This document shows, one piece after another, positions 46,049 to 55,597 of a DNA stretch of 64,000 bases. This DNA comes from an uncultured Chitinophagales bacterium (GTDB taxonomy: Bacteria; Bacteroidota; Bacteroidia; Chitinophagales; UBA2359). The number at the start of each line of letters is the position of its first letter. The stretch's first letter is position 1. The notes beneath the pieces were generated by a model. It was not told the origin of the DNA. It searched no databases and was given only the letters and a program-made list of their open reading frames with translations. The stretch is from assembly GCA_937927195.1 (NCBI GenBank), contig CALBCY010000170.1:1-64000 (forward strand), in the 5' to 3' direction. Made by a program: the position numbers and the translations under genes.

Positions 46049-47575
46049 ATGAAGTTCAAAATAGACCAGCCAATGTTCTTAAATGAACAAGGTAAAAGGC
46101 AAAACAATGAGGACAGTATCTTCCCTGCTCCTGAAAACGCTACATCAGCCGATAGACTATTCTTGGTCTGCGACGGAGTAGGTGGTTCAGAAAAAGGAGA
46201 GATCGCTTCAAAAATGGTTTGTGAAACCTTTAGCCAATCTCTGCTTAGCCGAACGGAATCAAATCCACAAAAAGACTTCTTTGAAAAAGCGGTTCTTGAT
46301 GCCGAGGCTGCAATGTCTGCTCACATTAAAAAGTTGCCTTCTTGCAATGGAATGAAAACTACTTTGACCTATTTATGGCTGAGAGCTGAAGGTGCTTACA
46401 TCGGATGGGTAGGGGACAGCAGGATTTATCATTTTAGGAATGGTAAAATTATATACAGAAGTGAAGATCATTCTTTGGTGAATGAAATGGTGAAAAGAGG
46501 AGAAATTACTGAAGAAGAAGCACAATGGCATCCACATTCAAATTTGATCCTTCGAGCAGTTGCTGGACAACATGAACCAACTGAATTGGATTTGCTTCAA
46601 ATCAGTGACATTCAGCCGGGAGATATTTTTATGCTTTGCACTGACGGTGTTACAGAAAATTTAACAGAAACGAACCTGGCCGAATTGTCCAGTTTGGGTG
46701 ATTTGGAAATGATGAAAGAGCAAATCCAAATATTTTGTGAAGATTTCTCTAAAGACAATTACTCTCTTTATTTGATTAAAATTGACGAAGTCGAACAGTC
46801 AAAACCAGAGGCAGTTGGAACGAACAATAAATTGGGAAGCGATTCAGCAGGTTCAGAATCCGATACGCAAAGCAACTTGCGTGAAGAAAATCAAACTGAA
46901 TTAAAAGAGGATAAAAAAGAAACCGTAAAAAGTGGGAACAATCTGGTTAAATACATGGTTGCCGGACTTGGATTGATTGGGCTTTTCATTGGCAGTTTTA
47001 TATTTTACAACAAACAAAAAGAAAACGCCGCTTTTGAAAGGGTCAATGGTTTCGTCTCAAAATCTGTATTCCATGAGCAACAAGGAAATCTGGATTCAGC
47101 GATGCATTATTTAGAATTGGCCGATGCTGAAAAAGTAGCAGGCAATGACATCAAGGCCAAGATTTTTGATTTGGACAATAAAGAAAATGAACTGGCAAGA
47201 CAAGATTCATTGAAGGTGGTTAATGCTTACAGAGATTCCATTAGTCGAAGTTTTAATGAACAAATTTCTACAATAGGTTCAGACATCAATTTCATCAAAG
47301 CCGATGACCTAATTTCTTCCAAAGACAAAGAACGAAAAATTGTCGCTTTGGAATATCAGCGTGAAATTATTGAAGCAAAAAAACAATTGCAACTCGGTGA
47401 ATTAGAACTGTCTTTTGACCTATTGCATAAAATTAGAAAGGACAGTTTTGCCATTCAATTCCTCGATAAAGAAGCATGGTTGATTTTAGGTAAACTGGTT
47501 CCAAGCTTTGTTAAGAATGATTCGATTCGTAAAGTGGAAGTAGCGTTTTGTCGTGAAATGGCGAACAATTTGTAG
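46049..47575 (+). CDS. PP2C-type protein phosphatase with membrane helix and helical C-domain
   Basis: 508 residues. The PP2C domain (about 1-250) has the metal-binding motifs NNEDS, CDGVGG, GDSRIY and CTDGV. A polar linker leads to one membrane helix (about 300-322, MVAGLGLIGLFIGSFIFY) and a helical, partly TPR-like domain (about 330-508). The phosphatase is therefore cytosolic and the C-domain outside the inner membrane or the reverse, depending on topology. PP2C enzymes remove Ser/Thr phosphates set by Hanks-type kinases. No kinase is in the window. It is transcribed divergently from the vWA-MotB-like gene. Confidence 0.87.
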   Translation: MKFKIDQPMFLNEQGKRQNNEDSIFPAPENATSADRLFLVCDGVGGSEKGEIASKMVCETFSQSLLSRTESNPQKDFFEKAVLDAEAAMSAHIKKLPSCNGMKTTLTYLWLRAEGAYIGWVGDSRIYHFRNGKIIYRSEDHSLVNEMVKRGEITEEEAQWHPHSNLILRAVAGQHEPTELDLLQISDIQPGDIFMLCTDGVTENLTETNLAELSSLGDLEMMKEQIQIFCEDFSKDNYSLYLIKIDEVEQSKPEAVGTNNKLGSDSAGSESDTQSNLREENQTELKEDKKETVKSGNNLVKYMVAGLGLIGLFIGSFIFYNKQKENAAFERVNGFVSKSVFHEQQGNLDSAMHYLELADAEKVAGNDIKAKIFDLDNKENELARQDSLKVVNAYRDSISRSFNEQISTIGSDINFIKADDLISSKDKERKIVALEYQREIIEAKKQLQLGELELSFDLLHKIRKDSFAIQFLDKEAWLILGKLVPSFVKNDSIRKVEVAFCREMANNL

Positions 47576-47642
47576 CCTTTTAATAGACAGTTTTTAAAAG
47601 CTTTTTTCTATATAAAAGTTAATAATCGCTAGTAAACTAGAA

Positions 47643-47897
47643 ATGAAATTGAATAAAGAGGAAATTGAATACCTTTTCAAGCATTATTTTCATCTTTTGC
47701 CATTGGATTTAAAGCATACGATAAAATATCCATACTTGAATGAGGTAGATTTAGAAGAAGAGAAGGTAAAGCTCTCGGCTATACTGATTGAAAAATATGG
47801 CGATAAAGTGTTTTGGAATCTTTGTCCTGAATGCAATAAATTAGCCAGAACTCCGAAGGCCAAACAGTGTAGATTTTGTGGGCACAATTGGCATTAA
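47643..47897 (+). CDS. Small zinc-ribbon protein
   Basis: 84 residues, soluble. The C-terminal 27 residues form a treble or ribbon with two Cys pairs (LCPECNKLA and CRFCGHNWH), so one zinc is expected. The N-terminal 55 residues are helical with no known family. It follows the PP2C gene by 67 bases on the same strand. The role is unknown. Confidence 0.65.
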   Translation: MKLNKEEIEYLFKHYFHLLPLDLKHTIKYPYLNEVDLEEEKVKLSAILIEKYGDKVFWNLCPECNKLARTPKAKQCRFCGHNWH

Positions 47898-48126
47898 TAC
47901 ATTTAACTGAAAATAAGTTCAAACTTCAACAAATGATTGAGCGTTTTCCAAACCTATGACAGATCAATTATTGAAAGTGAATGTTTGATGCATTAAATAC
48001 ATATAATTGTATTACAATCCCCATTTCACCATCATAGAAATAACCAGTTTCATTTTTCTTGCCCTTTTTTTGTATTTTAGATACCTCAATACCTCAATAT
48101 AAATTTCACGAAAAAACGTCCTCCAG

Positions 48127-50184
48127 ATGCTAAAGAATCTATTCTTCCTTATACTCTGCTTAAATACATTGCTTGCATATGCAAATGACTCCACTTACTT
48201 GGAGCGACAATTGGAATATGTGGATGCTGCCCTACAAAGCAGCACCGGAAATAAATTGACTTTGCAAGCCTTTCGCGATGAACCGATCGACCCGGCAGTT
48301 TTGGAAGACATCCTTTCTGATTTGCCCAATAAATATGATCCGGATTTTCAAATTGTTGAGTTGGTTCGAGTGTTGTTTTATTCCGATGGACTCTACGATG
48401 AGGAAATTTTACCAGTCCTCGATGAGATTCCTTTTTGGTTGAACAACGGAGATACACTTAGAAATTATTGGACTGAAAATCATATGTGCATGTGGATGAG
48501 CAGCGAATGGCTTTTACATGAGCGTTATGATTGGCCTATTGATAGCATGCTTTACCCACGGCTCATTCATTACCTTGAGTTAAAATTGGATTATGGATTT
48601 TACGAGTTTTTCTCTTCTGTGTATTTTCCATATACCTTAAGTGGCTTATTAAATCTTTACGAATTTGCAGAAGATCCTGTTTTGAAAGATTTGGCAAAGC
48701 AAGTAGCACAACGCTTGTTAATGGACCTGTTGAAACCTGCTACTGACTTGGGCGTTTACTTTCCTGCAGCAGGTCGAAACTACCCTGAAAAATACGAAAA
48801 TGCTTATGGGCAGAATCACAGCAGCTTGATTTATTTATTGACTGGATTTGGAGAAGTGCCAACCAGAGCTAGCCATGCTGGAGCATTCTTAGCGACTTCA
48901 AGTTTGCCTGTTGACGAGGTGATAAATTCTTGGACTCCATATCTGGATACTCTGGTAAGTGTTGGTCATTCTTTAGAAAGTAGTTTTGAAATACACAGCG
49001 AATTGAGCCCTGCAGATCAGGTTGTTTTTCAGTGGAGTACTGGTGGCTATGCCCATCCCGAACTGGTACAGGAATCTTTTCAATTATTGGCAGATTCAGG
49101 AATTTGGGATCATAAGGATTGGGATGCATTGCAAGTGCTTTCTGCCGTTCCGCCCGAGAGCGCCCCAGGTTTAGCAGAAGAGCTGAATGTGCTTTCCTAC
49201 AGTTCAGGATTATCTGGACATGATGTTCGAATTTACAAAAACAACTCTGTTGCTCTAATGTCAGTTCCTGAACTTTGGAAAGGAAAAATTGGATTTCAGC
49301 AGTGGCCATTTGCAGCAACGGTTGGTACAACAGCCGTTTATACTGAATCGGGAGAAGTGAAATTGAACTGGGGAGATCGCGATCGAAACATTGAAAATAC
49401 ACACCTGCCACATATAGAACAAAACGCTAACCTCGCCTTGGTCATGTATCGCCCTCAGCCCCTTCCTGCCATCCTCGAGGTTTTTGCTGGTGAAATGTTT
49501 GCAGACAAAGAAGTCGCTTTGTTCTGGCAAGAGGATGCCTATGATGAAATAGTAGAAGATGGAAATTGGTTGATGGGTAGACAGAACGAAAATTATGTGG
49601 CCGTAAGAAGGAGTTGCAATGAAATGATCAATACATGGTGGGCATGTGAAAACAATGCAGGACAAACTTGGGTGATTCTGGTTGGGGATTCTTCGATGTA
49701 TGAAAGCTTTGAAAATTTTCAGAATGTCATTGCCTTATCTGTATTCAATGAGTATTGGTACGATGATCCTGAAACGGCAGAAGAGGTTTACCATGCACAG
49801 ATAACCATTGACAATCGCTCTTTGCAATATGCCTGGGACTCAGACAGTCTGCTCACCGTAGACAGCACACTTATAAATATAGATACAATGGTTGTAGATA
49901 CCATGATGGTAGACATGCAATTACCTGAACTGAGGGAGCCTCCTTTTAATATTTATCCTAATCCAGTTAATGATTATGTATCTCTGAATCTCAATTCATT
50001 TGTCAATAAGCCAGTAAAAATCAAAGTAATCAATACGCTTGGTAAAGAGATATATTTTGAAAATATAGCTTCCCAAGCCTCTTCCTTAAACACCATAAAA
50101 ACAGCCAATTGGCAAGCTGGGATGTACACGGTAATCATCGAAAGTGAAGGAAAAAAATACTACCAGAAAATGATTAAATTTTGA
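48127..50184 (+). CDS. T9SS-exported protein of unknown family, candidate uronic-acid polysaccharide lyase
   Basis: 685 residues with a signal peptide (about 1-20, TLLAYAN) and a type A T9SS sorting domain (about 608-685, NIYPNPVNDYVSL to YYQKMIKF). Between them, residues about 30-360 look helical like an alpha/alpha toroid (motifs ENHMCMWMSSEW and YGQNHSSLIYLL), and 380-590 look beta-rich. That two-part design is found in several polysaccharide lyases. I recognise no named catalytic domain. The gene is translationally coupled to a GH105-like hydrolase, which acts on the unsaturated uronic acid ends that lyases make. The lyase role is inference. Confidence 0.6.
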   Translation: MLKNLFFLILCLNTLLAYANDSTYLERQLEYVDAALQSSTGNKLTLQAFRDEPIDPAVLEDILSDLPNKYDPDFQIVELVRVLFYSDGLYDEEILPVLDEIPFWLNNGDTLRNYWTENHMCMWMSSEWLLHERYDWPIDSMLYPRLIHYLELKLDYGFYEFFSSVYFPYTLSGLLNLYEFAEDPVLKDLAKQVAQRLLMDLLKPATDLGVYFPAAGRNYPEKYENAYGQNHSSLIYLLTGFGEVPTRASHAGAFLATSSLPVDEVINSWTPYLDTLVSVGHSLESSFEIHSELSPADQVVFQWSTGGYAHPELVQESFQLLADSGIWDHKDWDALQVLSAVPPESAPGLAEELNVLSYSSGLSGHDVRIYKNNSVALMSVPELWKGKIGFQQWPFAATVGTTAVYTESGEVKLNWGDRDRNIENTHLPHIEQNANLALVMYRPQPLPAILEVFAGEMFADKEVALFWQEDAYDEIVEDGNWLMGRQNENYVAVRRSCNEMINTWWACENNAGQTWVILVGDSSMYESFENFQNVIALSVFNEYWYDDPETAEEVYHAQITIDNRSLQYAWDSDSLLTVDSTLINIDTMVVDTMMVDMQLPELREPPFNIYPNPVNDYVSLNLNSFVNKPVKIKVINTLGKEIYFENIASQASSLNTIKTANWQAGMYTVIIESEGKKYYQKMIKF

Positions 50185-51335
50185 TTCAAATAGATTCAAG
50201 TATAAAATACATTTTTGTCCTGTTTTTGTTTGCAACATCCCATATCCTTTCTGCACAGGAAAATACATGGGTTGATTCATTGGACCACTACAGCAGAAGT
50301 GAATTTCTTCCAGCCAATAAATATCATTGGACCTGGCAAAATGCTGCTTTGTTGAATACAATAAAAGTCCAGTATGAAATTTCAAATGCTGAAGAAAAAG
50401 AGGAGTATCTAACATACATTCGCAAGGCCATGGATCGAAAACTCAATAGGGCTAATGGCAAAACACCCAATTCGGTTGCTTCTGGTCTTGGAATGGCTTT
50501 CCTTGCAAGAGTTACAGGGGAAGAAAAGTACAGAATCGCTGCCAATAAAATTTATAAGGATTACAATAAAATTCCGAAGACAGAAGATAGCGGAGTTTCA
50601 CATTTGAAAAACTTCACGGAACTCTGGGACGATACCATTTTTATGGTAGGTTGTTATTTACGTGAAATGTATTTGCTTTCTGGGGATGAAAAATACCTCA
50701 ATGAATTGCTTCATCAAATAGAAGTACATCGAGCAAAACTCAAAGACGATGATTGGGGATTGTGGTATCATGGCTGGGATGGTGATGATAAAAACAGAGC
50801 CAACTTTATATGCGGACAAAAAGGGTGGAGTGATAATGAAAAAAAGCGCAGTGAAGAAATGTGGGGCCGTGGCAATGGATGGGTGATCGTTACCCTTGCG
50901 GAAACAGTCAATGCCTTGCCAGAATCGCTCCCTCAAAGAACGAAATTGGCTGCTTATCTGAAAGAGATGCTTTTGCATTTACCTTCCTTGCAGGATACCC
51001 AAACTGGACATTGGTACCAGCTTCCTGTTAGGAAAAATGAGGCTGGAAATTACATAGAAAGCTCTTGTACTGCCATGTTTGGATATGGAATCCTGATTGG
51101 CTTGAAAGAGGGGATTGTTGAGGGGGAAGCCTATGAAAAAAGTGTTGAACGTGCATTCAATGGATTACGAGCTCACAGTGTCCGAAAAGTGAAAGGTCAA
51201 CTGCGTACAATGAATGTTTGCTGTGGTACTTGTATCGGTGATAAGGAATACTATTTCAATCGGAGGGCGCAAAGTGAAAAGAGCTTTGGGCTCGCGATGT
51301 TTATCTTATTTGGAAGGACTTATCTTCAAGAGTGA
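50181..51335 (+). CDS. GH105/GH88-like unsaturated glucuronyl or rhamnogalacturonyl hydrolase
   Basis: 384 residues with a signal peptide (FATSHILSAQ). The start TTG at 50181 overlaps the stop of the previous gene by four bases. The alpha/alpha barrel of GH88/GH105 is shown by FTELWDDTIFMVGCYLREMY (with the catalytic Asp pair region) and EEMWGRGNGWVIVTLAETVN. Such enzymes remove a 4,5-unsaturated uronic acid from the end of oligosaccharides released by polysaccharide lyases, in pectin, ulvan or glycosaminoglycan breakdown. The polymer here is unknown. It probably acts in the periplasm. No SusC/D pair is adjacent. Confidence 0.85.
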   Translation: MIQIDSSIKYIFVLFLFATSHILSAQENTWVDSLDHYSRSEFLPANKYHWTWQNAALLNTIKVQYEISNAEEKEEYLTYIRKAMDRKLNRANGKTPNSVASGLGMAFLARVTGEEKYRIAANKIYKDYNKIPKTEDSGVSHLKNFTELWDDTIFMVGCYLREMYLLSGDEKYLNELLHQIEVHRAKLKDDDWGLWYHGWDGDDKNRANFICGQKGWSDNEKKRSEEMWGRGNGWVIVTLAETVNALPESLPQRTKLAAYLKEMLLHLPSLQDTQTGHWYQLPVRKNEAGNYIESSCTAMFGYGILIGLKEGIVEGEAYEKSVERAFNGLRAHSVRKVKGQLRTMNVCCGTCIGDKEYYFNRRAQSEKSFGLAMFILFGRTYLQE

Positions 51336-51495
51336 AATAAAATTCTTAGTGAAATCTGAGCTTATTCCTCAATCAAAAACAAATAAAGCAAGATTTGCGA
51401 AGTTAGCTTGTTTGTAATTGCTGAACTTTGTGCATATAAATATTAGTTATCCAAACTGAAAAAACTCTTCTAAATTGAACGGTAAAATTTGAAAT

Positions 51496-52455
51496 ATGTC
51501 AGAAACTCGGTTCATAGGCAAACTAAAGCAAATTTATCGCTATCCCCTAAAATCTGCGGTTGGTGAAAAAACGGACGCTACAACTATTGGCAAGAATGGA
51601 GTTTGGGCAGATAGAATTTGGGCCTTGTATGATTTAAAAAAGGAAGAAATAACTGGTGGGAGAAAAATACCAAAGATTCTAACACTAAGGTCAAAATTGA
51701 TGGCTTCTTCTAAAGATTCTAATCAACTGGATATAGAAATTAAATTTCCGGATGGTTCAATAAAACTTTCAAGCGATCCAGATGTTTCGGAATGCTTATC
51801 AAGCTATCTAGATAAATCTGTCAAATTATTTCCGATACTGGACAAGTCAAACAAAAAGCACTATTCAATAGCTAAAAAAAACAACAGTGCTCAATTGAGA
51901 AGTCTGCTTGGATTAAACCCGAATGATGAATTGCCTGACTTTGGGGAATGGCCCCTTAAAATGCTGTTGGATAAATCGAAATATACGACCATACCAGGAA
52001 CTTATTTTGATTGTGATAGTCTACATATAGTAAGTACATCCAGTATTGATACAATGAAGAAATACGATCCCCAAAATGAGTTTGAGATAGAACGTTTTAG
52101 ACCTAATTTATACATTGAAACCATTCCAGAGTTGGAGGGATTTGTAGAACAAGGATGGATAGGCCATGACCTGAAAATCGGTGAAACAACAATTAATTGT
52201 TCATCACCAACTCCGCGCTGTTCCATTCCAGGTGCTTCACAATATGGATTGGAGAGCAATAGAAAAGTTAGCAGGTCTGTTTATCGCTTTGCTCAACAAA
52301 AAATCGGGATTTATGCTAAATGTCCCATTGATGGTGAAATTAACATCGGCGATGAAGTTTATTTGATAAAGAGAAATAAGAATTTGCTTGAAAGGCAATT
52401 TTCCAATTTCATGAAAAACGTAAAGTCTTATGTTGTGAAGAAAACGATGGGTTAA
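51496..52455 (+). CDS. MOSC-domain protein
   Basis: 319 residues, cytoplasmic. An N-terminal MOSC beta-barrel domain (about 1-125, GKLKQIYRYPLKSAVGE) is followed by a MOSC domain (about 140-290) with a Cys near INCSSPTPRCSIPGA. MOSC proteins bind sulfur or a molybdenum cofactor, as in molybdenum cofactor sulfurase C-terminal domains and mARC/YiiM/YcbX-like reductases. The ferredoxin domain of YcbX is absent here. The substrate is unknown. Confidence 0.85.
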   Translation: MSETRFIGKLKQIYRYPLKSAVGEKTDATTIGKNGVWADRIWALYDLKKEEITGGRKIPKILTLRSKLMASSKDSNQLDIEIKFPDGSIKLSSDPDVSECLSSYLDKSVKLFPILDKSNKKHYSIAKKNNSAQLRSLLGLNPNDELPDFGEWPLKMLLDKSKYTTIPGTYFDCDSLHIVSTSSIDTMKKYDPQNEFEIERFRPNLYIETIPELEGFVEQGWIGHDLKIGETTINCSSPTPRCSIPGASQYGLESNRKVSRSVYRFAQQKIGIYAKCPIDGEINIGDEVYLIKRNKNLLERQFSNFMKNVKSYVVKKTMG

Positions 52456-53081
52456 ACCTGAAGGCTACTTAAATCTTTTTTGACAAATCAAATGTTTTCA
52501 AAATAAAACTGAAAAGACAAATTGTTTCAGGACAGATTTTAATCCATTATGGATGGGAATGTCCGAAGCCCAAGAACTAGAAATTCTCAAAAGGGCTTTC
52601 GCCTTTTGAGAATTTCAGTCTAATAACCTGAGTTCGATTATTAATCATTTGATATTCAATATGTTTATAAGAAAAAGAAATCTAAATTGGAGAAATATTG
52701 GACATTTGTCATTTTAGTGAATGAATTTGCTTAAATCCGTTAAGAAAAAAATGCTGTTTGAGCCTCCCTTAAGTTAATCTTTCGAACTTTCGAATGGCCA
52801 ATTGAATCCAAAAAAAATGTTTGATTAGCGAGTTTATTTTTTTTAGGGTTTAGGGAGATTTATTCACGTAAAAAACCGGGCAGCCGGCGCTGTGACATAA
52901 GTCCTTGATTTTTAGACCTTTTTATCAAGAAAAAGGTCAAGCAAAAGGCGACAACTCTTGCTGAATTTGACAAACTATATTAACAAAAACTAGCTTCAAT
53001 ATATTCTTGTGACTTTTCATTTTCTAAGATTATTAAAGTGTTTTTTATAATCAAACTCAGTCTAATAATAGTCCAATTTAA
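52456..53081. other. Long gap with two hairpins, no gene
   Basis: A 626-base gap between two convergent genes. It contains a perfect 14-bp hairpin (52581-52615), a 9-bp hairpin (52915-52938, GACCTTTTT-atcaag-AAAAAGGTC) and a GC-rich patch at 52876-52896. I see no reading frame or RNA gene. Confidence 0.5.
52581..52615. repeat. Perfect 14-bp hairpin
   Basis: AAATTCTCAAAAGG and CCTTTTGAGAATTT are perfect complements around a 7-base loop (GCTTTCG). There is no T run on either side, so it is not a classical intrinsic terminator, but it could end transcripts of the MOSC gene (stop at 52455). Confidence 0.6.
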
Positions 53082-55454
53082 TTACCGTATACTTCCTCTT
53101 GCTCGTCTAACCCTAACATCCGCTCCTATGTCCCAAGCCGCAGTCAAGCCAAAACGCTGACCTTGCCATACACGATCGTAGCTGTTTGTAAAAGTAGGAA
53201 GGGTTGCCCCGCCACTATACACAGCTAGTTCAAATAAGTTTCTTACGTTAAGAGAAATTTGTAATCGATCACTTAAAAATTTGCGACTTAAGCCAGCATT
53301 TATTCCATAATAGGGATCGCGATAGGATTGCAAATAGCGTTGCGCTCCATAATAAAAGAAGGTCGCTTGCATGCGAATTTCTAATGGTAGTTTTCCGCGA
53401 ATTCCTACTTCGCCACTGTAAGTTTGAAATGAGTTTCCAAAATCAACTCCTTTATAGAATCCTTTTTGTTTGAATTCAGAGGCGTTGACTTCTCCTGTTA
53501 ACTGCCAGCCTTTAAATGGCTCGTAAGTAAGAATTAATCCTGCATTTAGAATGCGTTCTTGATCCAAATTGATGGGAAAATAGGTTACCAATCCACTGCT
53601 GTCTTGCAATACTTGTGTATCATAGAAACCATCAATGTAATGTGCAGCAAAGTGGGGTGATATCGTCAATTTATCACTATTGAAGAGCACTTTCAATTCC
53701 ACAAGATCTCTGAAGCTCGGATCTAAATCTGGATTCCCAAAATGCAATTCATTGGGATTGTCGATGCCGCCAAATGGATTTAACTGCCAAAATCCTGGTC
53801 GTTGAATACGTTTGCTATAGCCCAAACTGGCATTGATTTTTTCAGAAAATTTATAGCTGACTGTAGCAGATGGAAATACCCAATTGTATGATTTCTTAAT
53901 GTCTTCGGTTTCAACTTTCGTATCTTCGACTTTAACATTGGTGTATTCACTTCGCAATCCCAACTGAAGCCCCCATTTATCTTTTTCCAAGGAGTATTGA
54001 ACGTAAGCAGCAGCGATGCGTTCATAGTAATCTACCAAATTTTCAAGGTCTCGATAGACCATAAAGTCCTCTGTCAATTTTTCTTCTGCTAGGTAATCAC
54101 TGGAAATGATTCGCATCTCTCCGCGTAAGCCAATTTCTATTTTACCATGCTCGCCTAATTTTTGTTCATAATCTCCTTGCAATAGGTAATCATTGCTGGA
54201 TTCAATGTCTCTTGTACGCAATTGAAAGGCCTCCGACATTGCAGGGAATCGCTCGTTTACAATTGTTAATCCTTGCTCATCATTGTCCCAAAAATCGTTT
54301 TGAAATAAAATAAAAAATTTGCTGCCCTCTTTAGAAAGATCTTGCGCCCAAGAGGCTTCAATCTGGTGATAGTTCTGTGGCTCTAAATAGTCATAAGTTT
54401 GGAACCAATCACGTTGTAAATTTTGATTGCCATCGCTATAAGCATAATCCACTAAAGATTGGTCATCATCTGTTTGATGATAATAGGAATAGGAGGCACT
54501 GAGGGTTGTCTTTTCAGTCGGACGAAAATCCAAACCAAAGAATGCATTCCCTGCTTTGTCATTTCGCTCTTGCGTTAAATCTTCGATTAATATTTGGGTT
54601 CCACTCGGCAATTGACTATTTCGCTTGGCATCGCCCGTGCTAAAATAATCGGAATACCGCAATCCGGCATTGCCGAAATAGGTCCACTTGTTTTCGGTTC
54701 TTGAAAAACTTCCATTGATTCGGTAATCAGCCGGTGCGCCAACAGAAACACTTACTTGACCACCCCCATTTTTGGCATTTTGATCTTTGAGAATGATGTT
54801 TATGATTCCTGCATTACCTGCCGCTTCATAACGAGCTGAAGGGTTGGTCATAATTTCAACTTTAGCTATGTTAGAAGCAGGAATTCCTTGCAGGGCATTG
54901 TTGTCGGCCAAGGCAGATGGCTTGCCATTGATCAATACTTTTACAGAAGAATTGCCTCGTAAACTGACAATGCCTTCTTGAGAAACATTGACCATAGGAA
55001 CATTGTCAAGTACTTCGTTGGCCGTTCCTCCTTGCGAGACAATATCTGCTCCGACGTCAAATATTTGTTTGTCCAATTTCAAGGTAAGCCTGCTGCGTTC
55101 TGCAGTGACAGTGGCTCCTTCTAGTTCAAAGGCAGAACTGGACATTTTAATGTCACCAAGATCATAATTAGCACTAAGCTCAAGAGTTGTGTCTAGTGAG
55201 GAATAACCTATAAATTCAAATTTGAGTTTATAGAGCCCTTTAGGCAAACGGATTGAAAATTTTCCAGTACTGTCTGTAATGGCTCCTGTAACCAGCAGTT
55301 CCTCATTGTCAAATGCGGAGACGGTTGCAAATTCCAAAGGTTCATTAAAATCTGCATCGACGATGCGTCCTGAAAGGTCAACTTTGGCAGGCAAAGCAGA
55401 GGCTGAAAGGCTACTAGAAATTACCAGCGCCATTAGTATGAAATAGAATCTCAT
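53082..55454 (-). CDS. Outer-membrane beta-barrel receptor (TonB-type) with carboxypeptidase-like domain
   Basis: 790 residues with a signal peptide (about 1-20, SASALPAKVD). It begins with a CarboxypepD_reg domain (DLSGRIVDADFNEPLEFATV, then GAITDSTGKFSIRLPKG). A plug-like domain follows (QIFDVGADIVSQGGTANEVL, SLRGNSSVKVLINGKPSAL, IMTNPSARYEAAGNAGIINI). The barrel (about 220-790) is of the outer membrane beta-barrel family (OMP_b-brl_3 type). Its C-terminus ends RARGSIR, not in the usual Phe. The plug lacks a clear TonB box, so TonB dependence is uncertain. Ligand unknown. Convergent with the MOSC gene. Confidence 0.85.
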   Translation of the reverse strand: MRFYFILMALVISSSLSASALPAKVDLSGRIVDADFNEPLEFATVSAFDNEELLVTGAITDSTGKFSIRLPKGLYKLKFEFIGYSSLDTTLELSANYDLGDIKMSSSAFELEGATVTAERSRLTLKLDKQIFDVGADIVSQGGTANEVLDNVPMVNVSQEGIVSLRGNSSVKVLINGKPSALADNNALQGIPASNIAKVEIMTNPSARYEAAGNAGIINIILKDQNAKNGGGQVSVSVGAPADYRINGSFSRTENKWTYFGNAGLRYSDYFSTGDAKRNSQLPSGTQILIEDLTQERNDKAGNAFFGLDFRPTEKTTLSASYSYYHQTDDDQSLVDYAYSDGNQNLQRDWFQTYDYLEPQNYHQIEASWAQDLSKEGSKFFILFQNDFWDNDEQGLTIVNERFPAMSEAFQLRTRDIESSNDYLLQGDYEQKLGEHGKIEIGLRGEMRIISSDYLAEEKLTEDFMVYRDLENLVDYYERIAAAYVQYSLEKDKWGLQLGLRSEYTNVKVEDTKVETEDIKKSYNWVFPSATVSYKFSEKINASLGYSKRIQRPGFWQLNPFGGIDNPNELHFGNPDLDPSFRDLVELKVLFNSDKLTISPHFAAHYIDGFYDTQVLQDSSGLVTYFPINLDQERILNAGLILTYEPFKGWQLTGEVNASEFKQKGFYKGVDFGNSFQTYSGEVGIRGKLPLEIRMQATFFYYGAQRYLQSYRDPYYGINAGLSRKFLSDRLQISLNVRNLFELAVYSGGATLPTFTNSYDRVWQGQRFGLTAAWDIGADVRVRRARGSIR

Positions 55455-55597
55455 AAGGGTTAATTTGTTTTTATGAAAATGCTAGATAAGTAACATTTTT
55501 GTATTAATATGATCTGAAATTTATGACCCTGGAAGGGTGAAAGTTTTACAATGATGGGTTTTAAATCATTGATTATAAAAGCGCGATTTATGGAAAA

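Noticed and set aside
44084-47575. Zorya-type defence system
   Set aside because: A MotB-like helix is present, but there is no ZorA-like channel protein and no Zorya nuclease or helicase. The adjacent helicase is an RhlE-like DEAD-box enzyme.
44084-47575. TerY-P triad (vWA, PP2C, kinase)
   Set aside because: No kinase is in the window and both proteins are membrane-anchored, unlike the soluble triad members.
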